A stretch of 64,000 nucleotides of DNA from Pithys albifrons albifrons (Eukaryota > Chordata > Aves > Passeriformes > Thamnophilidae), in NCBI RefSeq assembly GCF_047495875.1, contig NC_092480.1:62001-126000 (forward strand). The letters run 5' to 3'. Below are positions 13,001 to 28,000 of this stretch, piece by piece. Every line of letters starts with the position of its first letter. Position 1 is the stretch's first letter. Made by a program: the position numbers and the translations under genes. Under the pieces are notes generated by a model. The model was not told the origin of the DNA and did not search any database. It saw nothing but the letters and a program-made list of their open reading frames with translations.

Positions 13001-16000
13001 GGGATTTTATTTTTCTGTGTCAGCACTGTCAGAGCCTGTAATCCTCAACCAAAAGAGGCCATCCTACCCTACCAAGAGAAGGGCTTCGAGTGAGGGATCC
13101 CCTTCAGCAAGGATGTGACAAGCAGACTGGCAATGTAAAAGAAAGGAAAAATATCCTGAGCCAACATGCACAAAATTGGGGCCTGATTATGATGTAGAAT
13201 TAAAAATAAAACAGGAAGAATTCCCCTAGCAGAGGGAGCTGGTAGAGCAGCACAAGGGGCAGCACTTGGTGCCAGCCATGCATTCTAAACAGCAGTAATT
13301 GAGCAGGTAATGATTATTATGCATGATGTATAAACACCCTCCAACTCTGTTGCTCCTCCTGGGCAGGCAACGGAGACTTGGTGTAGCAGATAAGTGTTAT
13401 TCCTGCAGACACTTTAAATAGCAGTCACTGTTCATATTCTCTTGTCCCCCTCTGATGCAGAAGTGGTACATAATAGATGAACATTCAGAGCAGATGCCAG
13501 GAAAAATGTCCTGGGCAGCTGTGAGGGATTGAAGACACTGGAACGTTAGACTTGCATCAGCCCTGAGCTGGGCTGTGGATGTTCACACAGGTTGGCCTGG
13601 TGGGCAGAGGAGCTCTGTTCATGATCTGCCTTTCAGGTCTCCTGCAACACACGGAGCAAGGCACTTCCCTTGTACTGTGGGTAGAGGTAGAGACATCCTG
13701 CAGTAAATACAGTGACTAGTGCGTGGACTGCATCTAAACTGTGGCAGTATCTTTATAGCAAAGGAGTCAGAACTGTTTGTCAGGAGACAAGATGGGAAGA
13801 CAGGAATCTGTGGTTTTGCTTCCAGTTCCAGTGGTGACGCTGTAGTCTATTGGAATGAGAATTTTCCCTGCTAAAACTCAATTCTATTGCTCATTAACTC
13901 ATTTAATCTCAACTGTAATCCCAGGAGGTGGTTTTACAAGTCCTTTGGGAGCTTTGGTTTCCCCAGCTGTAAAAAGGGGAACGTCTCATTACACAATGCA
14001 GTTTAGGGTCTTCAGACAAAATGTGGAGTATTGGTAAAGAGTTTGATTGTTTTCTTATCATTCTGCCCTTTCCAGGGAGCTTATAGCTGTTGTCTGTTTG
14101 CATTTGTATTTCATGTCACTGAGATGTAACTGTGCTCTGACAGAGCCAGCTCTTTCAGCATTTAGGGAGAAAGAGTTTGAAGTCTTAAGAAACCATACAA
14201 GTCCTTGCTTGAATTCTTTATAAATCTTGTAGGAAATACACTCAGCCATACTTCCTCAAGGAGGAAATGTTTGAGTCCTGTCTCCTGTGTTTAGAATAAA
14301 CAGAATCCAGATAATTTAATCTAAAAGGATAATGTTCTTCTCAGGATAAACAGCTTGAATAAAACATTTCTGAGCAACCCATGTCCCCCCCACCTCCTTG
14401 AGCCATCCCTCCCCAACAACAATTTGTGTCCTGCAGGATGCCAGAAGCAGCGACACGATCGAGGGAATTGGCCTTGCCACAAACCAGACTGTAAATCTTG
14501 CTCTGAATACCCTGTTCTGCCTTCTCCAGTCAGGCAGGTAACCTCTAACCATCCTAAAATCCTTCAGGATCGAACAGGCACCTCTTATCTTATCCTGGAT
14601 CAATGTCAAATAAGACACATTGCCTGGCAAATACTTTGGGTTTGTTTCTAGATGTTGAAGAGGGCCAGATGGAGGCTGAAGTAGTCTGGGCTGATGAGCT
14701 GCTCCAATTTGTGGAGCCATTTGATTTTTTCCCCCTTGTTTACTAAGCAAAAATAACAAACAATTTCCAGTGTTATGAAGCTGTTGCAACTTTTTGCTGA
14801 GCTTGTTGGGCATAAGGAACACAGGGAGCAGCCTGGGAGGGTAAAATCAGGCTTGGAAGAGGAAAATGAGGAGTGTCTATTCCTGTCACTGCAGATGGAA
14901 CAACCAAATAGCAAATGGGTTTGTTAATTGTCAGTGCAAAATTCACACATTAAAGCTGTGTCCTGGACTGAGTGCCAGCCCGTAACGAGCATGTGCTGCA
15001 GAATAGCAGGTACAGTAAGGGTTGGGATATCCCCTTAGCCTGTAACCTAGTTTCCAGTAGTTAATAGGAGCTGGTTTGGGGGAAACAATACAGGAATATG
15101 GTAAACAAACAAAAAAACAAAACCGAGGGACTCTTCCTCAGCCAGTTTTTCCCTGTCAGCAACCAGCTGGAATGCACTCATTTATCCATGGTGCCTCCTG
15201 CCCGTAGGTTTGCCACAGTTATCCATGCCCTTGATTCAGCTCTGTGAGCTGTCACAGTTGCATCAGGCTCTGACAAATGCTTCAGAAACTCTCGGGTAAC
15301 CCCAGTAAGTATTTAATTTCTCTCACATAGATTCAGCCAGTGAGTCAGACTCTCCTGCCTGAGAGCAAACATGGAAATAAGGATGTGGGAACTACAAGAT
15401 CAGAAGGGCCAACACTTTATCTGAATGATTATTTCACTCCAAAATGGTCCAGTATTGGGTGGAGGGGGAAGAAAACCCAAAACTGGCAGGATGTGGAATC
15501 GCATGAGGTTATGGGGGACTACTAGGCAGTTAGAGAAAATTATGTATTTATACATAAATAAATACATAATTTGAAAAAAAAAATCTAGTGTAACTTGTCA
15601 CTGAACCATCAAAATAACATTTATTCAGAAATATATTAGATAAGCACTTGGAATCTATTTTCTAGTAGTTGGGTGTTCCTTTTCTTACTGTGCAGTCCTG
15701 AGGAAAATGAGTCCAGTTGTAGCTTTGCCAGTCTGCAACAGTGCAATGTTGGATACTTACCATCATATCTTCTCACCATAGGTGAGTAGCCACTAATGAG
15801 GTCAGTTTGTTAAATAATCTCTGCCCTGCAGGAGTAGGCCTTTCCAAAAAAAAAAAAATCTGTTTAAAAGACTGCAAAGTCAGGTTTTGCTTCTGCTGTT
15901 CTCAGGTTATGGGCAAGGCCCATGTGTCAGGTTTTGCTGGTACTGCTCTATTACAAACCCACTGTGATTCAAGTCTGTCTTCCAAGGGATTTTAAGAACT

Positions 16001-19000
16001 GTGTACACAGAAAAAAATGTGGACAGTATTTAGCACATACACAATCTTGATGTGATGTACCCAGCTTGCCATGGGGAAAAGGGACCAGAACTATGGAAGG
16101 GAACTTGCATAAAATGTGTTTCAGTGTGTTTACTGAGATTTTATTGGAAAACATGTTTCATGGCCATTATCCAAATGTAAACAAAAAACATGGACTCTGG
16201 CTGAGTTTATAAATCTGAACTGCTGAACTTTGAGTGGATCCAATGAGTTGGCTGCAACAGAGAAGACTGGCTTTACCACCCTGTTAGAGGAGCTCAAACA
16301 AAAATAGGCTGGGAAACTTGCTGAGGGATTTGAGCTTTGGCTTTGTGGTGAGTTTTGTGTAGCCTCAGGTGAAGAGCTGGCCTTGCAGATGTCTCTGCAG
16401 CCTTCCAGCCATGCTCTTTGTCTCTGACTGGCTCAAGGTGGACGAAATGAGTAAATGACTGGAATGTGGTGCTTTGTTTAGGAGCTTGTGCCCGGAGAGC
16501 ATTTGCTTAGTCTGGGTCAGGGTCAAGGTCCCTGCAGCAAAGCCCAGGGACAAGGCTGATTGCAGCTTGTTTGAAGCAAGGCAGCTGAGCTGGGTTTAGC
16601 TCAGGGAACGTGAACCGTGTGGGGCTGGGAGGTGACTCCAGGCTGTCAGACACGGAGCTCTGTCAGGATGTGCACCTCTTGGCACCTCATGTTTTACCTG
16701 CTTACCTTTTATGTTAACATTCTTTGACAAGCACTGGTGTATCCAGGTGAACAGACACAAGGACATGATAGACACGCAGTCCAGATGCAGAGCCAGGTGC
16801 TGTGATGGAAAAGAGGGAAAATTAAACTCATGGAGTCATAGAAATTCCACCCTCGGTTCTTAATGACCCCCAGACCTAAAACTCAGGATGGTTATGCTAA
16901 ACCTCCCCCTGCCTTGATGGAGCCCAGGATTAGCCCCCTCTGTCTTTGCAGAGCCCTCTGAGAGCAGCTACCTAATAATGTAAATATGAGGGTCTTTAAG
17001 AGCTGGTGGCTGGAAGCTGGACCCTGGCAAAAGCAGGATACAGACCAAGTTTCAAGGAATTATCAGGGAATTCAATTGTCACTGGACCAGTCTATCAGTG
17101 GAGCAAGAAAGGCTAATTCTCAGGAAAAGGTGCCGATAGAATTGCTAGCTGTCAAACTGCACACATCATAGTGGTGTTCTGTGATCTCTGCATTGAAAGC
17201 TGTACTGAAACTCAACCAAAACTCACCTATTCTGCCTTCAAAATCTGTTAATAAATGATGCATTTCATTTGTACAATTTTATTATTGGGTGAGACTTAAA
17301 TTGGTAACATTGGTGGAACTATGCCCTTCAAAAGTCCCATTGAACTGTTACAGGCTTAAAATCTGCATTCTGAGACAAAGCTGCAGTAGTTGGGCACACA
17401 AGTGGATTTCAGGGAGTGGAACAAGTCAGTTCTTCCACTAGAAAAGACCATGCAGGTGTCTGGCTTAATTTCTGGTTTATTTTCTTTAGTTAGCTTGTCT
17501 GTTCAAATATCTTTTGTTGTCCACCTAAGTTTCACATTAGAAGAGAGGCCTGACTTATCCTCAATCTCATATTTTGTTCTAAAGATACCCACAAGGCTGC
17601 TTTTGTTCTTTTGAGAAACTTGATGTGGTTTGAGGCTTTGTCAACCTCTCCAGCTGGTTAAAATAACACTTAACAAACAACAGTCCTTAGAAATATAAAA
17701 CCAGAGGAATTAGAATCAAAGTACAGGCTTTTAAACAGGCAGTACTTGAATGAGTTTGAAACATCCCTGTTGCTTTGCAAAAAAATATTTAGCTGTCTGT
17801 TTTTTATCCAGCCACCTGATCATCTAAGGATTTCAGGTCTCACATCATCTTCTGTGAGTTTCTTCGTCAGTCTCAACTTGTTGTTTTCTCTTTTTGTGTA
17901 CAAATTTTAAGATTGCACTGTCTATCTTATTCTCTATACAGCATCTAAACAAAGTATATCCTCCTTTAAAGGCTTAACCCCGTGTAAATAATATCAAACC
18001 ACATGTCTAACGGGCATCTTCAATTAGCCAAATTGTGTGGTTAGAAAAAAAGGGAGTAGAAGAGAATTTTTCTAAGTAGTAATTTGACTCAAAACAGGAA
18101 GCCTCAAATGCTCTATTTCTCAACTCTCTTGGCCTTTGGAATAGATTCCCCTCATCATGAGCCTTCCAAAAGCAGGGAGGCACTGGGCTGCTGCTTGTTT
18201 GTCACATTTATTCTGAATTGTTTATTTATTTGATCTTAAAACTTCTTTGGGGGAATCTCTTATCAGGTCTAAAATGCGGCTGCACCAGTAAATAGGAAGC
18301 TCTGACATTAAAAGTAATTGACATTAAAATGTTGTGACATTAAAATTAATCATGTTTGATGGATGTTGGAGACCGAATCCACAAGGCTCCCGGGTTCATG
18401 TTCCAGCAAGCTTTGACATTCATTCTCCCCCTCGGTTCCTGCAGCACTTACGTAACTGCCTGATCCCAAAACCTCCTGCAGGGAGGGGTCACTGATTTGG
18501 AAAGGGGAAGGGGTTTTCTTAGAATTCACCACTTAAAATGGAGTGAAATATCTGTTTCATTCTCCACTCACTAAATTAATATCAGATATTCGAAACTGGC
18601 ACAGAACTGGTCACGTTGGTCTCCTAATCAGCACCACAAGATAATGGAAGGGACCACTGGGATGCTGGAGCAGAGCTGAGGGAGGGGATTTAGAGCCTTT
18701 GCTCCCTGTGCCGTGGCAATTCCAGGCAGAAAAAACCTGGGGGGGGGAAAAAAAAGAAAACAAAAGGGCTCTTGCAGTGTAAATAGGGATACTTTTGTTG
18801 CCATTTTTAGTCATAATGGGGAAAATACTTAGATTTTGTACCAATTGTGCCAGTTTCAGGGGGAAATGCTATGAACTGCTGGTACTGCTCACGTGGCATC
18901 AGCACGGAGTGAAAAAGAAACCTGTGTGTTTTCCTTCAGGGCCTGGAGTTTCTCAGAGCTGGGGGGGATGTGGTAGAACCTGATACCTGTATTTTACAGC

Positions 19001-22000
19001 CAAGTTCTTGAGCAGCAGCCAGGAATATGGTGAGTGTCAGGAATGGCTCGTGGCTGCTCATTATTTCCATGCCTGCTCTGTGAAGCAAGATTTGGGTGAA
19101 ATCCTGGCAGTTTTCTCTTCCTTTGTGTGCCCAGAGCTCACCTAGGGCAGCTTCCTCCAGGCATACAGGGAGAGGTGTAGCACTTCTTGCTCCCAGTACA
19201 ATGTTTTCCAACTTCCTTTTTTAGCCATGTGAAGCTGGAGGAGCCTCAGAAAAATGAATGTTTTGGGCAAGAAGCCAGTTACCTCCTCACAGCCTGAGCT
19301 CTGGTCTGGCTTCACTTTCTGTCCTGTTTGGAAACAAGCTGATTTCTTAAAAACTTTTTTTGTGCTCTGTGTAGGGTTCCAGTCTCTGGAAGTCACCACG
19401 GTGGGCATATGGACTTTTTTTCCATGGTTTCCTCTTGGCACTGAGTGTTCCCTTGCATGACACTCCATATAGCTCAGTTTTATTAAGAAACAAAAAGACT
19501 GTGCCTTAAGTTTAGCTGGAGTTGGCCTGGTGGTTCAGGGCACTGAGAATTCCTGCCTTCTGTAAGCAGGCAGGTGAGAGGTGTCCTCTGTTCAATCTGA
19601 CTTGTGTGGAATTATGAATTATAAATCTTATTCCCAACTGTGCCACTGCTTCCTTCTGATCTTGGTCAATCTTGTTGTGTCCCTAGTTATCCACAGGCAA
19701 ATTCTGCTTTCAGTATTGTTTGGGATTGGGTTTTTTTCCTTTGCAAACTGAAAACAGTGATAATTGGAAGCTTCAACAATGGGCTGTGAAGAGAACACTG
19801 AGATTTTCACATGGGGGAGTTGGGATTTTTTTTGTCCTTTTCATTGTGCACTGTGCACAATTTGCTTTGTGGGAAGGTCATGTTAAAGATGTCTTTGCTT
19901 ATGCAGGGAAAAACACTAATTAATTGACTACCAGTGGATGAAATCTGTAAGGTTTAAGTAAGTGAATAAGTAACCCTTTATTGAATGCACTATTTCCTTT
20001 TCTTTGGACTTTTCTATTTCTCTGGTATCCAAGCCCCTGAGAAATAATAGGCTGAAGTATCCCCAATTCCAGGATTCGTAAAGTACAAACAAGATAGAGA
20101 GGAGATTTTTTGATGACTGGGTTGCAAAGGTGCTCAGGACTGGCAGCTGTGGATGCCCTCAGTGAAGGGTATGAGGGTGAACAACAGCTTGGGGAGGCAG
20201 AGAGAGACCAGAGTGCACACAGTGATTTATCTGGCCTTTGTTCTCAGTGAAAATGCCTTTTTAAAGCAGGGGGGGAGAAGCTGTGTCAGCTCCTATTACA
20301 GAAAATGGCTTTTCCTAAAGAAGTCAACCCAGCAAAAACCCATGAGTGCTGCAGAGAGCAGCCCAATATTTTTGGTGGCTTTTTGTGGTAATTCTGGCTC
20401 AAGAACCCTTGGAATTTTTGAAGAGAAAATGGACCCATTGGAAGGCTAAATTGGGATGATACAAATTCCTTGCAGGAAAGCACATTTTGTGACTTTTGCA
20501 GAGATGGTAAATCCCGTAAGCCTGAGGTTATGGATTTCCAGGATCACAATCGGGAATGGAGCCAAAGGAAGCAAACTGGAGTGTTTGAGCTCCCCAGTTC
20601 TTGCTTTGCTTCCCTAAATTAGAGAATTATTGGATAATGTCAAGTACTCTGCTGAGGTAAATCTGAATATTTGCACATTTGTCTTGTCCATTCTTATGCC
20701 ACTTTCTGTGGCCAGTTGATGATTTAGTTATTTTTCTGTCACTTTGAAATTCCTGTGTTGCCCAAATATATATTGGACAAAACCAAATGTTCAATAGTTA
20801 TGTTGTTACTTGCAAAGTTGGGCAACCAAAAAACATCAGGTGATGTGTCTGATGTTTACTTTTCTTGTGTATTTTTCTGTCCACACAATGGAGAAAAGCT
20901 GGTGCTGGAGTAAAACTGGAGCCAGCTGTGACCTGCTCAGATACTGCCTGTAGAAAGAGAGGCTGAATTCATCAAATGAATTATGAGTTATCCCCACAGA
21001 CCACCCATGCTGGGGGTGGTGGATGTGGCTGACAGATGGCTGGAGTTCAGAGAGTAGAACTTAAAATCACAGAAACATAGAATATCCTGAACTGGATAGG
21101 ACTCATCAGGATCATCCAATCCAGCTCTGGCCCTGCACAGGACACCCCAAAAATCCCGCCCTGTGCCTGAGAATGTTGTCCAAATGTTCCTTGAGCTCTG
21201 GCAGGTTTGGTGCTGTGACCACTACCCTGGGGAGCCTGTTCAGTGTCTGTTTGACCTGCTGTGAAACTCAGAGCTTGTCATAGAACAGTATAAATTGAAA
21301 GAGTTTTCTGGAGGTCTCTGGCTCAAAGCAGGGTCAGTTTATATCAGGCTGCTCAGGAGTTCAGCCAGTCCAGTTTCAAGTAATTCCAAGGATGCCGATT
21401 CCATAACCTGTGAGCTTCTGCTCCACAGAATCATAGATGCTGAGTTGGATTGACTGTTCTGATAAAGAAATTTTTTCCTTAAATCTGATTGGAATTCCCC
21501 TTTTAAGGACTTGTGTCTCATCCAGCTTTGCTCCTCTGAGAAGTCTGGCTCTGATTCCTTCATCATTTCCTTGTTTCCTCTGTAAGCTTTACATATGCAT
21601 CCCCGAGGCATGCAGGTTTTCTTACACAAATTGGAAGGGACAGGAGTGAGGAGCAGAGAAGATGCAGCTTGTCCAGGAAACCTGACTTGTGCAGCAGGGC
21701 TTAAGGTCCTCTTCTACCCTGAGCTGTCCTACCAGAAATCACTGTACCCCCTTTACACTCCTAGTGAGATGAATATACTGGGATGAGTCCAGTCAAGGGC
21801 CATAAAGATGATTGAGGGACTGAGTTCTGCTTGGAGCAGAGTATTGGACCAGATTATCTTGGAAGGTTCCCTCTGACCTCCTCTATCCTGTGATTCTAAA
21901 GCACTTCTGGTAAAACAGACATCAGTTTATGGCAGGTGTTACAGGCTTTTTGTTGTCCTCAACAGCAGTTTTAAAAGGGTCTCTGAAAGATTATACTTTG

Positions 22001-25000
22001 ATCACAACAAAATCCAAAGTAGTCCTTCACAAGCTAGGAAGAGTGTAGTATAGTCTATTTTTTGTTGTCAGACTAAGTTTTTGCCATGATTTTCAATACT
22101 TATGCAACATCTGCTTTGTAAGTCAGGGCTGTTGATGAAAACAGTTTTTGATGTTAAGGAAAACCATTGGCCAACTTGTGGTGGGGACCTCAGCCTGAGT
22201 AAGGACACAGGGAAAGTTCAGTGATGCTTTCAAGTTGGTCAGGCCTCTTAGAAGAACTGAAAAGGAGGGTGGAAACTGAGACCCAGTGGTGGAGCTGGCC
22301 ATGTGTGCTCCATTCCTCCTAGGCTTAGTTCTGTATACTCCACCTGACCTTTACAGTATGTTGCCTGATAAGATGCCTGACCTTTTCACATCCAGTTAGC
22401 AGATTGGTTCAGCTGTTGCCTGAATCCCATTTTTACCCTGCTCCCCCACTCCAAACTCCTCTTCCTTTTCAGCATCTTGGAAACCCTTTGCTTGCTCACC
22501 AGGGCTCAGTCATGTGCTGTAGCAGTCAGAAAGGGCTTTTTGTGCACTCAAAAGGCTGATACTCAACCCCTGCTCTCTCAAAGGGCTCTGCCTCTCCAGT
22601 CTCACTCAGGGCATCCTTCTCTCCAGGGAGGGATGTGTGCCAGGGAGCTGGTTGCTCTTTTGAGCAAAGGTCACAGGAATATTTGGCAGGCATGATGCTA
22701 CATCTTCCCACTCAGGGTTCCCCCCTAGCAATGGCCCTGGGCTCTTACAGATCCAGTTGCTTTGCAGAACACTTGGTATTTGCAAACATGCAAAATACAT
22801 GTAACATGCATTTCTGCTGCTGGCAGTGCAGTCCATGGCGGGCAGAGGAACATCTGCTTCCCTCCCAACCTCATTCTACTGCAGAGGCAGTTGGGTATGA
22901 CCATTAGAAACCAGTTCAGGGTGGTTCTGAGCTGTCTAACTCTGGAGTAGCATCCCTCTTCCCCCCCAGCAGTTTGCAGGTTTTATTTACCTCAAGGTAA
23001 ATATTTATTTATTTAACTCGAGGAATTCTGAAGCTTTGTTTCGGTCTTTCCACCTGCATGTTTGAAAGCCTGTTAAAACTGGACTTGAATAATTACACTT
23101 TGATCATGTTTCTGTTTCTGAGAGAAGTGAAATGGAAGTGCTTTCTGGTGTAGTCTTTATGCCTTTTCCACGCATCTCACGTGGCAACTTAATTCACGCT
23201 TTGAACATTTAAAGATTAGGGGTTTGATAAATCTACACTAAGACCAAAAAAGAAACAACAGAGGTTTATAAGTAAATAAATACACAGTTAAAAAAAAACA
23301 ATAAACACACTTTTCAAGATGTTTTTAAATGTTCCAGAACTTTCACAGAAGTGAAAAAAACCCAGTATTTCATTTTCTTAGGCTGTTTCTTAGCCTGCAG
23401 CTGAGTAGCTGCACTTCACCAACTTTATTGTATAGTTATGTCCTTTTTAGGTTTGTAGGCTCTTGCCAAGTGGAACAGATCCAGAAGCTGGAATTTGGCC
23501 TTCAGCTCACATGCTGCAATCCTGTGGAGAGCAGAATCCTCCTCAGACTTCTGTCTCTGGCTTTTGTCAGTGCATGAGAACACCTGAGATTCAGCTGTTC
23601 CTGACAGTCACTGAAAATAAAAACATACGTGTGGATGCAGAAATCTATTATAGTTTGGGTTAAATAGCACTTCCCTCTTTCTGGTGTCTGATTTTTCAAT
23701 GCTTTCCTGGATTTCAGGATCACTTGCAGCAGCTGTGTAGTGTTGTCAGTTGAAATAGCTGCTGTGCTCCCCTTTGGAAAGCTGCCCCTCCAAAGGGAGA
23801 ATGTTTCCCAAATTGTGCTTGTCTCCCTCAAGTCAATGCAAGTTCTCACGAGTGCAGTATTCAGTCTTTTCCATGGCTTGCAAATGTTACTGGGAAGAAG
23901 CTTGGGATCATTTTGAGCACAGAGACTCTCCAAATGCAAGATCAGGCTGTTCAGTACAGTGTGAACTAATACACAGGCTGTAGAGCTTCAGTGAATTGCC
24001 TGCTTCCTAAAATGCAGTTGGGTGTCTTTTCCAGCATTTGCAGTGGCGCTTACATTCCTCAGTAAATCCCACTTGCTCTGTTTGGAACTCTGATTCAGAA
24101 AGTGGGATTTGGAGCTCCACCTCCACTCGTCTGAGACCTCAGAGTAATGTCCAGATGCCAAAACTCCTATTAACAGTGGAAAAAGTGAAGGAAAAGATGC
24201 AAATGTTCTCAGAGTCTGCTTGCAGCTGCTACACGGATGTGCCAAACTCCAGGGGAGACCCGGGGAGGGAACTGAACCATAGTGAAAAGATAATAAAGAA
24301 CCCGATCCTCCTTTTTAATTCCACCTGATTCATGCCAAAGCCAGTGAAAGATGAGGACTAAGAGAATGATGTTTTGAGTTTTCTTGCTTCTGGATTGAGT
24401 AAATAAAAAGTCACTGATCTTAACTACTTATAGCCTTGGTGAGAATAGAGGCTGGAAATAACTGTATTGACAGTGGCTGTGACCACAACTCTCCTGGAGT
24501 TGAGCCACTGCTGGTCCTTGTCCTGTGCTCAGAGCTTGGAGACTGAACTTCGGATTCATCTCTGAAGTGTTTAAGTTGAATGTCTCATTCACAAGACTTC
24601 TGGGGGTGATGGGGAGGAGCTGCTGCTGTTCATTTCCTGCCTCAGGGCAGGCTGTGGCCGAGGCTTTGAGACTGAGTGGATATGAAAAGTGACAGAGTGC
24701 TAATACATTAGGCATTCATTTTGTATCATATTAGTAGTGCTTGTCGTGGGTAAGTGAGATGTCATACCCTGTTATGTGCAATTATGGGTCCACAACTGAA
24801 CATCTCATGGATGTGCTAAGCAGGGACTGAAGGCTGTACCTTAAAACTACATCAAATGTTGTTGAAAATGAGATCTGAGAGAAAGCTGCAGGAAGAAATG
24901 AAGTTTACCTGTGAATACCTTGAGTTCACTGATACCTTTTTGGACAAGTTTAAAATAAGCTGAATTTCCACGATAAAAAGTAGTAGAAAAGCACAATTAG

Positions 25001-28000
25001 TTCACTGCTTTCTGGTTAACATCTTACACTTCACTAAGGGATTAAAAAAAAAAAGGAGAGAGGAATCCTCAGTACAATAACAGTTTTATTGGGAATCTCT
25101 ATCAATCTCTCAAATCTCTTCTTCTCTCCCCAATTTTCAGTTACCTCAGCTGATGCAACCTACTCCTTGGATTTCAAAATGGGTGGAGAAAGAGCTGATG
25201 GACAAATACTATTTTGAAAACAGTTTTGTTGCTGTCTCTTTTGGTTTGTATTCTGGATTCTGTTTGGTGTCTGCCTTGGGCAGATTAACTTCATTTCTGT
25301 GTGCCTTCATTTGTATGTCTGTGAACTGACAGCAACAATAGGCTCCCTGGGAGACAGAGGCCTCGTTTCTCAGATAAAAGACATCCTAGAAATTATTATT
25401 GAAATGATCTTCCTTCTCATACTTTCAAGCCTCATTTGAAACCAGGAAAAAGGAGTGAAATTTCTGATGTTTAGGGAAGGAATGTCAAATTTTCTTGTCT
25501 TCCTCAACACAAAGCTTTAAGATACATAAAGCTTTGTATGTATCTTACCTCACAGAGATGCTTGAAGAGAAAGGGAATATCCGGCAGCCATAGGTGCTTC
25601 ATCCCTCAAGGAATCTGAGATCTGCACTGACAAGGTCTCTGTACAGATCTAGTCCTCACAGCTTGAGAACAGCAGCTGCATTACTGAAAGGCTTGGCTGA
25701 GCTGAGTCACTGTAAACAGAAGATACCTGGACCATTTTACTGATAAAATTGCCTGGACAGAAGGTAAAGGGATTTCACACGTTCCTCTGCACAAACACTC
25801 TGTGAACCATTAAATTGGAAGATGCAGTTCTGGTGCCTTGTTTTCTGTTCTTGGGTCTCCAGGGATGTAAACCCACAATCTTCTATTTGCACTCGATTTT
25901 TAAAGTGCAATGAGAAAAAGGAAAGTTGCAGCACAAACAGAGCTGCTGTCTGGCTGGGAAAGCCCCCAGCTAATGGAATGCTTCAATAGGCTTTTTTCCC
26001 AATATTCCCAAGTCTCTCTAGCCTTTGCATGCAATTGTGTGGGTTGGTGCTAAAGACAAACTTTCTCTTGGCATTTTCAGGGACAGAATTTTACCTCTTC
26101 ATTGTATGAATGTATAGGTAAGATCCTTGGCTGCTGGGTGCTGCAGGATCAGTCTTTCATCTGCCTAATCCACCAAGGAAACCCTGAATTTTCCTTGGGG
26201 AGTATTGTATTTTTGCTGGGGGTTTTTGGGAGACTCAGACTTGCCCTGGCTGTACCATCTCATTTAGACAATAGATGTGGTGCATTTGGACATGCAGCAT
26301 GTGCACTGACACTGTGCTGGTAACAACCCTTCCTCAGATCATTTCCCTGGCTCATCCAAGACTGCCCAGGGAAGGATTGGTGGGCAACTGCTCATGATTC
26401 TGCAGCTGTTTATTTCTGTTGGTATCACCAGTCAAATTCCAGGTGCTCCTGCACTCCAGTTGAGTTGTTGCAAACCTCTCAAAGCTAGATGCTTTGCTTT
26501 GGGAAATGTTGTGTTCTGTTCTCCTTGGGCCTTCCTCACTCCTCTGCAGTTTCAATTCCAAACCCTTCGCGTCACCACTTGGAAACTCTGCCACATGCAA
26601 GATCTTCCCCTTTATTTCTGTTTGAACAGCCTGCTCAAGCCTCAGCCCCCAGCACATGTGGTTCCACTTCCAGAGCCTCTGCAGTGCTGTGTGGATGAGG
26701 ACAGGGCTGGGCTGACCTCTCTGTCCTGCCACAGCCAGCCGGTTCCAGGGGGAGCCGCCTCTTATCTCACTTTTTTCATATTTGGGATGTTTTGCTTCCC
26801 AAGGAAATTCCCGCCACCAAAGGGAGGCGGAGGGGAGCCGGCTGCAGGCGGCGCGCACTGGGGCCAGGGCTCGGCCACTGGGAGCACTGGGGCTCTCGGG
26901 AGGAGGCCACCTCTGGCCTTCGTGTGTCTGCCAGCCAAGGAATACAGAAAGCAGATGTCCCAGAGCACGGCCTTGGCTTGGATAATTATCCTTAGGAAAC
27001 CTGAACCGCCCCAGCTTCTCCTCCCTCATGCAAAGAATGCAAAATAGCTGTCTGTAAGAAGACACTATTATATGTTTTCTTGGCCCCAAATGCTGTCAGG
27101 GTAACTGTTAGGGCTGGTGTGGTCTGAGGATTGGTCGAGTGTCGACCTTCTTGGGTCCTCCTCATAGCTCTGGAATAAACCAACGTAAATCGCTGTCCTT
27201 TATCAAGAGCAGAAAGAGTCCAAGGGGGGATCAAAGCCTTAATGTGGCATGTCTGTCAGTACAGAGCAGCACTGGTGGGGGGAGATGTCTGTCAGCAGTT
27301 TAATTTTAAGGCCCACTGAGCCTTAAATACCTGACTGTCAAACCAGTCTGCGGAGTCTTTAGCGGTGAGCTGATTTAACTCCCAAGTCACACAAGCAGCT
27401 CTGAAAGTTTTGCTCAGGATGTAACGCTCTGGCCATAAAAGTACTTGTCAGCCTCCTACTTAGTCATGTAAAATTCTGAATTTACTTATTGCAACATGCT
27501 CAGGTTTTGCTCATGAGCACCGGATGGGGAACAGGGGGGAAAGGTTTTTGCTTCTTCATAAAGAAACTTAGTAAATCATTTCCTTCAAGACTCCAGCAAG
27601 ACTGAACTCTTAACAAATGTGAAATGTCTTAAATTCCTGGAAAGAAGTGGTTCAGAGCTGCTACCAGATAGGCTGTCTTGGGCTTTTTGTGTTTAACTCT
27701 CAAACATATAATTTCTGTATATACATAATTTAGACTTATTCTGTTTTCAGATACTTTTTAGCATGAGAATAGTGAGGCAAAATTGCAGGATTGTTCAGCT
27801 TAAGGAAACCTCTGGCGTAGTTCCAAGGGTATTTATTCTCCCTGGGCTAATTTAAACTTTAAGTAGGGAGTTCTTGTTTATTTTGATTATTTTTACTAAA
27901 ATGAGGTGCTTAAATGAGCAGTGCTGCCTATAACATGCAGCTGTTGGATGCACTGAGGTGTTTTTCCCTGGATTTTAAGAATGTGTTATTCAGAGGGCTA

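Noticed and set aside
26352..27089. 245-codon minus-strand gene in CLMP intron 1
   Set aside because: Fully overlapped by an equally open + strand frame, no family resemblance, and a composition effect is enough to explain it. Kept as a finding about the GC-rich patch, not as a gene.
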